Of a DNA stretch of 64,000 bases, positions 55,828 through 64,000 are shown piece by piece. The stretch covers positions 253,335,187 through 253,399,186 of the forward strand of contig JAUMIR010000001.1 of the NCBI GenBank assembly GCA_030847615.1, read 5' to 3'. Below the pieces are notes generated by a model that had not been told where the DNA came from, did not search any database, and saw only the letters and a program-made list of their open reading frames with translations. The stretch comes from Gambelia wislizenii (taxonomy: Eukaryota > Chordata > Lepidosauria > Squamata > Crotaphytidae). The translations under genes were made by a program, and so were the position numbers. Positions within the stretch are counted from its first letter, which is position 1. Each line of letters starts with the position of its first letter.

Positions 55828-57116
55828 GGACTTTATCAGACAAACATATAAAAACACTGTAATTCCACTATTGAGGAAGGCAGAAACATAGGAATTTTCA
55901 ATGGGGCCAAATGCCCCGTTCCTGCCCCGCAAGCCCCAATCCTGTTCCTGCCACGGAATAAAGGGAAAATGTTCAAACACTTACCTTTATTCTGCGGCAG
56001 GAACATCCTCCCTCTCCCCAAGCTGGCCGGCCCTAAATGCAGCCGTCGTAAGGCTACCTTTACAACCGGGAACTGAAATCCCGCTCATTCTCACGAGAGA
56101 ACGGTCGGGAGGGAAATTTTCAAATAACCCCACCAGCTGTCAAAAGAGTAAAGCAAGCACAGAAACACATACAAAAACAAAACAAAACAAGTAAGCTGGG
56201 GAGGGGGGAGGATGGCACTTACCTGGGTGTCCCGTTCGTGCCCAGAAGTGTCCAGAATGGACCTCCCCCCTGCAGCTGCCATCGCAGGAGAGGAACGGGA
56301 CACCTTTCAGACCACCCATGATTCCGTTGCTACAAAGGAATGTGTGGCCCAAAAACGATGTTTCCCCGTGATGAAACTATCATGGGGACAGAGGAGAAAC
56401 GGAAAAGGGTCAATGTCTTCTGAAAAGAAGACTTTTTCCTGACCCTGTTCCATGTCTCCCATGGATTGAATTGCCCATTTGAAAATCTCCACATAGTGGC
56501 ATTATTACAGTAATTATCACACGTCCACCACTAGCAGTTTAAGAACAAGATTTCAGCTCACACTATAGCAACACTTGTCTTCTCATTGCCTTCTAATGAC
56601 AGAGTATTAATGCTTCCTGCTGCCCAGTACATGTTCCTTTAAGAAAAAAAATTCTCTTACTTCCTGGATTTTGCATGGGTGAAATTTCGGCTGTTTCCAC
56701 TTAAACACACCAAAAACAAATAACTTCACAAATAAACACTTAAACAAACATATAAATGTACCAAGGAAAGGCAACAGCTCATTAAAACAGCATCCTGTCA
56801 GTCCTCTTTACGTTCTCCCCCCGGAAGTTGAAGTATGTGTTCTCATTGGGAAAGGGTTGGGGGAAAATAGGACCACCCAGTCACACTGTAATCATGTGAT
56901 TACAGCTGGATGTAATTTCACCCGCTCATCAAAACTGTAAAAGAGTGATATTGTGGGCTATTGATAGCTTTTGCCCATTAATTAAAAGTGGCACCTGATG
57001 AATGGGTGGAGCACGGACTGAGTATGGGAGGACAACGATGTTCTGCAATAATGGGAGCCCATTCATGATACCATCCAATTGTAAATGCACAATTACAGAC
57101 TTGTGTGATAATGTCC
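55828..57116 (-). mobile_element. Family A DNA transposon carrying a nested 600-bp element
   Basis: The outer left end GGACTTTATCAGACA follows TAA (55825-55827), and the outer right end reads TTGTGTGATAATGTCC. The blocks AATTCCACTATTGAGGAAGG and GCATTATTACAGTAATTATC match 22046-22685 inverted but are separated by a 600-base insert at 55891-56490. Without the insert the element is about 684 bases. No transposase frame. Confidence 0.78.
55891..56490 (+). mobile_element. 600-bp GC-rich DNA transposon nested in family A
   Basis: Ends are GGAATTTTCAATGGG and CCCATTTGAAAATCTCC. ACATA occurs immediately on both sides (55886-55890, 56491-56495), and related family A copies have it only once there, so at least 5 bases were duplicated. 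GC-rich, with internal inverted blocks such as TGTTCCTGCCACGGAATAAA and TTTATTCTGCGGCAGGAACA. Open frames on both strands reflect the foldback. Confidence 0.8.
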
Positions 57117-57194
57117 ATAGCCTCTCCATCCTACTGCACTGTGCCTTTATTAGCATTGGAAAAACCGTGATCAGACAGGGGTATTGCTGGAGGC

Positions 57195-57323
57195 TTTTGC
57201 CATCTTATATAAGGGTCACCATTTTGCTATGCCATTGCATATAATGGGACTTGAGTATTCACGGATTTTGGTATCCACAGGGGATCCTGGAAACAAACCC
57301 CAGAGAATATAAAGGGACAACTG
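57195..57323 (-). mobile_element. Tigger-like short element, truncated
   Basis: Minus strand: CAGTTGTCCCTTTATATTCT, GGGGTTTGTTTCCAGGATCC, TGTGGATACCAAAATCCGTG and ATGGTGACCCTTATATAAG, the same order as 5509-5721. The distal half is missing. TA follows the CAGTTG end (57324-57325). Confidence 0.72.
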
Positions 57324-57411
57324 TATTTACTTCTAAATTAGGACACAATAGAGAGAAATTCTTGCAGGCTCATTCCAAAACAGATACTTCTGTTCCAGTT
57401 CCCTAGAAATG

Positions 57412-57495
57412 TATTCCTGCGTGGCAGGGGGTTGGACTGGATGGCCCTCGCAGTCTCTTCCAACTCTACAATTCTATGATTCTATGATTCTATGA
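57412..57495 (+). mobile_element. CR1 3' tail
   Basis: CTGCGTGGCAGGGGGTTGG, ATGGCCCTCGCAGTC, TTCCAACTCTACAATTCTAT and three ATTCTATG-type repeats: a well-preserved CR1 3' end of about 80 bases. Confidence 0.9.
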
Positions 57496-57917
57496 AGAGC
57501 AGGAATAGGAAAATCTCAATTCCTTTCTCTTATATTCAATTTTTAAAAATTCTTACTAATTTCCACCACAAACATAAATACATTTGTGAAGTTTGGCATT
57601 TTGGTGAACTCTCATTCACCCTCTCCCACCTGCATGAGCCAAATTCAAGAGGTATACCTATTCCCAATGTAGAAAGTACCATGCCCTTCACACCTGCTTA
57701 CCACTTAGTTGTAAAGAATTAGGAGCATTGGGGAGGTGAGGGAAAAGATGGCAAACTTAATTTAGCAGTAACATGATTAAAATACATAGAGAATCAAATC
57801 CAGAGTTTTTAAAGAGTTTAGCAGTATGTGCCCTGGGCCTTTCTGGACAAATCTGTAGGTTTTGGTTCCTCTGATGTACTTTAAATATATATATATATAT
57901 ATATATATTTGAATTTT
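57496..57917. other. Intergenic sequence with AT microsatellite
   Basis: A (TA)n tract lies at 57884-57909, directly beside the retrotransposon copy that starts near 57918. No gene. Confidence 0.5.
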
Positions 57918-58067
57918 TGAGTTGTTGTTTCAGGGAGTCCTTGTATCGCTTTTTTGGAGCGCCCCTCTTACACTGATTGTCTATCTTGGATTGGCCTTTT
58001 TAGTCATCAGCGCGCTTGCAGAAAGCACGGGACGAGTCCTTCCTGAATCTTCGTTTGCAAAGAGAAG

Positions 58068-58128
<61 letters not shown>
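57918..58128 (+). mobile_element. Non-LTR retrotransposon copy with 5' inversion
   Basis: The 3' part (57978-58070) encodes the C-terminal finger remnant CLSWIGLFSHQRACRKHGT followed by a stop and a (GA)n tract to 58128, the same strand sense as minus 45474-45600. The 5' part (57920-57977, GTTGTTTCAGGGAGTCCTTG onward) matches plus-strand 45796-45852 and so is inverted relative to the 3' part. About 195 bases of element between them are absent. This is the signature of twin priming. Confidence 0.8.
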
Positions 58129-58130
<2 letters not shown>

Positions 58131-59459
58131 CAAATGTTTTATCCCAAATATGGGGGGGGGAACCACATTCACATTAGGGCAATTCTTATGATGAAAAACA
58201 AACCAGAATAAAATCTTGACCCTTTGCTAGTAGTGAGTAGCAATGGGGGTATTATTCTCTATATTCCAGGAAATAGATTCAACAAGTTGTGTGGGTTTGT
58301 GTGCATGCATGTGCATGGATGTGCATGCACAAGGCACCATAATTAAAATAGTTCTTCTGAATTAATTGGTCTGTATTCCATGAGGACTGCCATGGTGCTA
58401 CCTTTTCCATAGTGGTGGGACTTTGATTCATAGGATCTCCATAAGTCTAAGCCCACTTGACTGCAATTAACAGCCAAAACTCCACAAGGTTTGATTTCAA
58501 AGAAACTGCTCTCCACATGTACTGTGAGGTGTTTCCTCTGTGTGTGTGTGTGTGTGTGTGTGCACGCACTCACATGTATGTGCACATGTTCTTGGGACAA
58601 GATTTGTCTGGTTCTGAGTTGTGGTCTGGCACCTTTTGAGCTCCATCTGATGGATACGCAGATGAAACATGTGTGCCATACAGCAAGAAGCTCTGGATGC
58701 TTCCAGTTGGCAATTATGGGGATTTTCTTTCATGGGAGGAGGCTTGGCCTATGTGTCTTCACACTAATTATGTCGGTTTTTCTCTCACTCATCTTCCCAG
58801 TCCCTTCTTCATCCTTGCCCAAGCCTGTGGCTACCAATTAACACAGCCCTTTCCAGTTCCTGTGGCATCACCAAGCCAGCCAATGTAACCTTTATGCCTT
58901 CTGAATACCATTTTGACCTGCATGAATTCACTTTGTTGGATGATTACAATCTTATATAGACTGTAATTACAACAGTATCCTAGTAGCACTGAAGATATCG
59001 TTGAGAGCATGATGTATAAAGAACAAATAGTATTACAAGGCAGTCAGTGTGCCCAAATACTCTCATTTAGATCATTTAGAAAATGTTTAAGGAGCCATTA
59101 GTGCTGAAAACGGATTTGTGGAGTGTGATTATATGTTCACTGCTAACTGGAAGGCTTGTCAGCTCAGTTATGCGGAAGAAGGCAGCACAACAGTCACATT
59201 TATTTTTAACATAGAGTGGAACATAAATAGCAATCTTAAAGGGGTTTGGGCATTTTAAAAACTCCCTCCAAGAGGATTCCATCACAATCCAGGGGGCTTT
59301 GTGAGGTAATTTTTTGTAGCTTCTAGACATGAAATATTTACATAAGGTTTTAAAAGCAGCCACATTTACCACAGTGTTCATTTAAACACAGTGTTTCTTA
59401 GTTGAGCTGAAGGCTTTTATTCCTTGGGTGGGGGGAGTGATGCTGTGGCTTCGACCTTT
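58129..59459. other. Intergenic sequence, no gene seen
   Basis: A (TG)n tract lies at 58540-58562. The open frames here are short and include the microsatellite. No exon or element ends found. Confidence 0.5.
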
Positions 59460-59682
59460 TATTTGTCTGCCTTTGAAATGTTGGATGTTTTAAATGTTTG
59501 CTGTTTAAATATTACTACACTGCAGCTTTTATTTGCTTGGGTTTTTTTTGTTGTTGTTGTTGTTGTTCTTTAATGCCCTTTTTTGTTTTTGACATCTGCA
59601 AGCTGCTTTGGAGAACAAATCATTTCAAAAAGTGGTCAAAAATAGGGTTTATAAATAAATAATGCCTAAATAAATAATACAT
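59460..59682 (+). mobile_element. L2 LINE 3' end
   Basis: CTGCAAGCTGCTTTGGAGAA, then GGTTTATAAATAAATAATGC with a terminal AAATA repeat, is an L2-type 3' end. A GTT run at 59547-59567 lies within the 3' UTR. Confidence 0.65.
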
Positions 59683-60027
59683 GAAATGGGCCACTCCCTG
59701 AATACATCCCCTTCACAGTTCTGTGCACAAAGTATCCACTACCACTACCCTTCCAGTTTTATTTGCAGTCTAGAAACAGCAGCATTATCAATAATGAAGC
59801 AGAAAGGCAGAGGTAGGCATTGTCTAGCATGGATAGCATTCTTCATGGTCCTAAGGAGTAGTTTGCTTAGGTGATATCCACAGTGGCAACCATCCATTCC
59901 TTCTTATTCTAACGGTAATATTTGCCCTATTCACTGAAGATACTATGATACTTTATTTTCGATATTAATAAGCTCCCCACTCTGCATATCAAAAACACTG
60001 GCTAGCATCCTCTTGCTGACATACAGA
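59683..60027. other. Intergenic sequence, no gene seen
   Basis: Nothing recognised. AGA at 60025-60027 flanks the next transposon. Confidence 0.5.
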
Positions 60028-60625
60028 GGACATTATCAGACAGGCATCTAAAAACACTGTAATTTTGTGAATGATGATAGTGGAAACGATCGCATGTCAC
60101 TGTAATCACGCGAAAGAACTGCCACTGAATTATCGCATGACGACCACTGGTGATTTAAGAACAGGAGTTTACTTTCACAATTTAGCGTGGGTGAGATTTT
60201 GGCAGATCTCGCAAGAAAATGTGAGCATGCTTAAAACTCCAAAAACACCTTAATTAACAAAGTAAATGAACACACAAGCACTGAAACAAATCTTTAAACA
60301 CTGAAACTAAATGGGACAGTTCATAAAAAAGTGTCCTGTGCTTCATTTTCGCATTCTCATCCAGATGTTTTCTCACTGAGGACTCCCATTCATGCTGTAA
60401 TCTCATGATTACAATGGGACATGGTTTTGCACACCATCAATACCATGAAAAAAAGCAACATTGACGATATATTGATGGCTTGTCCTGTCAATTAGAAGCA
60501 ATGCCTTTTTTGCTGCTGGAGCACGAAATAACCACACAAAGATGAAGATGTCATGCGATAGCGGGGTCCATTCATGCTATCATGATGTCGTAATCCCACG
60601 ATTTTTGCAACATCTGATAATACCC
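60028..60625 (-). mobile_element. Family A DNA transposon, complete
   Basis: Left end GGACATTATCAGACAGG, right end CATCTGATAATACCC, flanked by AGA (60025-60027, 60626-60628). 598 bases. Inverted relative to 22046: CTAAAAACACTGTAATTTTG, AATTATCGCATGACGACCAC, TATTGATGGCTTGTCCTGTC near 60469, and CATGCTATCATGATGTCG near the right end. Confidence 0.82.
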
Positions 60626-60628
60626 AGA

Positions 60629-61639
60629 GGTGTGAATCCAATTTACACCTACATATGTGTTGTTATTGTCATTGTAGGGAGAAGTATTCACTACCTCCCA
60701 TACACACTGATGCCCAAAACACTGACTCACTGTTCCCCTGATGAGAGACATGGCCATGTAGTGGCCAAGGGAGGTCAGGGGTTGGCTAAGAAACATCTAA
60801 CTATGGTCTGATAGCTGGGTGCTCAAGAGATCATGCTCAGAGACCTCTGCAATCCCCAGGAGGCCCAATACTTTTACTGCTGTGTGTCCAACTATCAGAA
60901 CACAGCTAGACACTTCTTGGCCATCCTCAGCCTCTCCCAGTCACAGGAGGAGGAGAGATGGAAGATGAGTTCTACCTGGAAGAACTTTACACTGTTTCTC
61001 CACAATGCAGTATCTTAGCCATTATGTCTGCAGTTTTCAAGGGAAAAATAAACACCATACAATAGGGGTTCTTAAATGGTGGCATCAAAAGGCTAAGGGT
61101 TTATCTGGAGAGCCTGTAAAAGATCCACAGATGGGTATGGGGGGGTATGGATCTGGTGCAATTGTTTTCTTCAGTTTTAATATCTCCAGTTTCCTTTCTA
61201 TTACTTTAAAAGTTATGTTTGAATGCATTTTTCTGTGAAGAGGGCCTAACTTTCATCAGATTCTTACAGAGGTCAATTACCCACCCCAAAAAAGCAGGGG
61301 GGGGAATTAAGACTCACTGCCATATAAGAACATAAGTTCTCCTCTTAATTGGTTTTATTTTTCCACAATGTTGTTATCAGGGCATTAAATCTGAATGGTG
61401 GTATAGGTTCCTTACATCATCCCGTTTATGGCATGTTGCTTGGTTGGCTGGGATCAAATTGTGAGGAAGAAGAAGTGAATTTGTTGGGGGAGTAAAATAT
61501 CACTGAGACATGCTGAGACAGTGGACATGGGGTGTTTCTTTGAGGGAACATTTCAGGCCCCACCACTCTCACACACACACCGGTCACCTTTTAATGCTAG
61601 GGCCTCAGTCCTCAGCATAGCATATGCTGTCCCCTTGAC
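60629..61639. other. Intergenic sequence, no gene seen
   Basis: No recognisable repeat termini or exons. The frames at 60542-60811 straddle the transposon edge. Confidence 0.5.
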
Positions 61640-61850
61640 TTAGTGTAAAGCCCTTGAAGCTGCCCTGCATGGCCATTCATTCCATACTTTGCAGAAAGCA
61701 GGCAGGGTCAGAGAACTGTCTGGCTATATTCCCTTAGCTGGACACAAAATGACCACAGCAGTGCTGAGATCCCTGGAGGACCCTGATGGATCTCAGCACT
61801 GCTGCAGTCATTTTGCTGTGGAGGGAGGAAGTGAATATTAACCCCTGCAG
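61640..61850 (+). repeat. Foldback repeat, family W copy 2
   Basis: Core palindrome at about 61745-61815: AAAATGACCACAGCAGTGCT and TCAGCACTGCTGCAGTCATT pair around GGAGGACC. Diverged copy 1 is at 4268-4530. Boundaries are not resolved. Confidence 0.6.
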
Positions 61851-61908
61851 TGCCTGAAAACGTCTCTAAGAAAATTCCACCCCAGAAATGTTTTCCGAGG
61901 AACTATCA

Positions 61909-62128
61909 GGGGGAATCCACATGACACAAATAATCCAGTTTGAAACTGGATTATTTGCATGGCTTCTTCCTGTGGAATCCTGGGAGTTGTAGTTTTACAA
62001 GGGCTTTAACCTTCTCTGACAAAGAGTGTTGGTGCCTCATCAAACTACAAATCCCAGGATTCCATAGGAAGGAGCCGTGCAAATAATCCAGTTTCAACCT
62101 GGATTATTTATCTAGTGTGGATGCCCCC
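61909..62128 (+). mobile_element. Foldback MITE, family T-like, copy 4
   Basis: Left end GGGGGAATCCACATGACAC, right end CTAGTGTGGATGCCCCC, with AAATAATCCAGTT arms and the shared CCTGGGAGTTGTAGTTTTAC module. A second inner hairpin (AATCCAGTTTGAAACTGGAT) sits at the left. TAT follows the right end; the left flank is TATCA, so the duplication is uncertain. Confidence 0.72.
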
Positions 62129-63932
62129 TATGTAGCCTTAACTTTATTTCTACACCCTTTCTCTTATTTCTGCATTTACCATCCTCAGAGTTCATAGGGC
62201 AGGGGCAGGCAATTTGTGCTCCCCAATTCCCACCCCACAAACCACCCCAGTATTTGAGAACTTGGTACAAAAGCAATGCAAAGAGTTCCAATGTTTTAAG
62301 AGAGACTCATTGGTGCTCTCTGGCTTCTACTAATGACAGACACAGCCTCTTCAGAAGTAACCCCAACTGCTGATTTCCATATGAAATGCAATGAGACCAA
62401 GACTCTTGATTTACAACGTGCCATCTCAAGAGGAACAGCTAAACAATAGCATGGGGTTCTCTATCCCATGCTACCTCTGGGAGGCAGATAGCCCCACTTA
62501 AACTTTTAAACTCTTAGTTTATCATAATACTGTTACATGCCTTGTACCACACAAAGTACTTAGATGCCAACTGGCATAGTATATTCCCCAATACACTGCA
62601 AAATTCACATAGACATAAGCAGGAGTAGGCAGGAGTGACTGTTGGCAGGATACAGGTCTGCTTGGTAACTGTCAAACTGGTAGCGTGGCCACCTACCATT
62701 ATGCAGGCCAATTGAGCTCTTTCCCTATCATATTTTGGCCATGCCCCTTTTAAAAAATATGAATAAAGTCAGCCCACCCATCCACCCACCTATCTTCCTA
62801 AGCCTGGTACATGTATAGAATGACCTTGCATGGAGAATGCATAGAATTGCCACTAAGTCTAGCCTCTGTCCGCACACTTAGGGTAGTGGACCTCTGCTAA
62901 TAGAACAGTGGAATCCAGGAGAATGGGAGGAGGCACTCTCCCTCCCCACTATAGCCACCTTATATGGCCTTCACACCAACTCTGGGAGGCAAATTTTGGG
63001 GTAGCACAAAGGGCTGCAAGGGGGAAATGGAGGGGAAGAAAACTCTCTTGCAACTGGCAGTACAATGTTGGATTTAACCCACTGAAATTAAGAGCAGGAG
63101 GGCAATCATGGAGGCCTGGTTTTCCTAACTATTTCAGGAAGCTAATCACCAGTACAGGGCAGAGGGATATTCAGAAAGGGGAGACAGTTACACTTTAATA
63201 AGAGACGAGACAGGAATAGGATAATAGTTTCCCCCAATCTGTTCCCCAACTCAGACAATAGTCTCCCCTTGGTGAATGCCATGTTGGTGAATGGAAGAAC
63301 AACTGCCTCTCAGGACTTAATCTTAGATAAGCATGCCAACCTGGTATGTGTCATACTTTGTAGAGACCTGGCTGGAAGAGGTGGGGACTCTCATCTTTGT
63401 CTACCAGTTCTCTGCACAGCAGCAGGTGAGACCTGAGGAAGGGGAGGTGAAGTTTCAGTGGTCGATTTGGATTCCATCCCCCTAATTGTCCCTCTGACCA
63501 GGTGACCTATCCCACAGTTTTCTGGGTTCAAGTGTGTTTACCTGAAGCTGGGTGGCTGGGACAGAACAGGGATTCTGCTGGTGTACTGCCCAGCCTGCTG
63601 CTCAACAGTCCCCGTTCCTGAGCTAGCCAAGTTGGTTTTGGGATTCCCTTGGCTGGGTGACTTCATCATCCATGCTGAGACTGCCCTCTCAGGAGTAGCT
63701 GGGGAAAAGGTGGGATGATGATGATGATGATAAAACTGCACTTTTGTCAACAGTAAGAAAGTGGGAGAGGAGAACATTTAAAGCTTGTGATGGCTCTTCT
63801 TTCTATACCATCTTTAGTCCTTCTTTTTCCATAAACGAGTATGCTATAAAATCCAACTGTATTGATTTGGCAGGAACAGTCTCAATTAAGACTCCACCCT
63901 TCCCCTTTTTCAGCTGTTTCTAAAATGTCCCA
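62129..63932. other. Intergenic sequence, no gene seen
   Basis: No exon or element boundary recognised. An ATG/GAT run lies at 63715-63731. CCA at 63930-63932 precedes the last element. Confidence 0.5.
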
Positions 63933-64000
63933 GGACTCATCTACATCGGCCAGAATACTCAAGCTTCCTCGTTGCTCCTCCTGTTACCTGCATGAAATGG
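63933..64000 (+). mobile_element. Family V DNA transposon, cut by window end
   Basis: GGACTCATCTACATCGGCC and AGAATACTCAAGC match the left end of the 855 and 37829 copies. The rest lies beyond the window. Confidence 0.6.

Overview
The window looks like vertebrate intergenic DNA, most probably from a squamate reptile. The evidence is its repeats: Sauria-type SINEs with tRNA-like A/B boxes and a Bov-B-like 3' tail, CR1, L2 and L1 LINE fragments, Tigger-like TA-flanked elements, and a very dense load of foldback DNA transposons. An iguanian lizard is only a guess. I found no host exon, spliced gene, tRNA, rRNA or CRISPR on either strand. All open frames with recognisable homology are decayed retrotransposon pieces, so no CDS is called.

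Layout. 0-10 kb: an old L2 broken by CR1 and a ribozyme-like repeat, several DNA transposons, a SINE, and a 5'-truncated L1 with a 10-bp target duplication that was itself hit by a CR1 tail. 10-20 kb: a 599-bp foldback element, an LTR-like insertion that splits a SINE and carries its own MITE, a 602-bp element and a 331-bp near-perfect palindrome. 20-33 kb: a cluster of 550-640 bp elements, a long L2 copy with a MITE inside it, and a CR1 tail. 33-45 kb: Tigger-like and foldback MITEs, CpG-dense palindromes, and a Penelope-like inverted repeat nested in a DNA transposon. 45-58 kb: two copies of one non-LTR retrotransposon (the second with a twin-priming inversion), more elements, and a two-level nest at 55.8-57.1 kb. 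58-64 kb: mostly unassigned sequence with another long element, two foldbacks and an element cut by the window edge.

Main pattern. At least eight length/sequence families of non-autonomous DNA transposon here share terminal inverted repeats that begin with GG and are flanked by 3-bp direct repeats (TGA, TAA, TAC, AAA, TAT, ATA, AGA, TCA, TTA, TTC, TGT, ATG, CAA, CTT). That points to mobilisation by one type of transposase, of the PIF/Harbinger or Zator kind, although the target is not restricted to the canonical TWA. In this answer, family A is about 600-640 bp, family B about 550-600 bp, S and T are about 220-bp palindromes, U is about 600-650 bp, V about 510 bp, and J/K/L/M/N/X are shorter foldbacks. 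These letters are mine, not database names. Strands for DNA transposons are arbitrary orientations relative to other copies.
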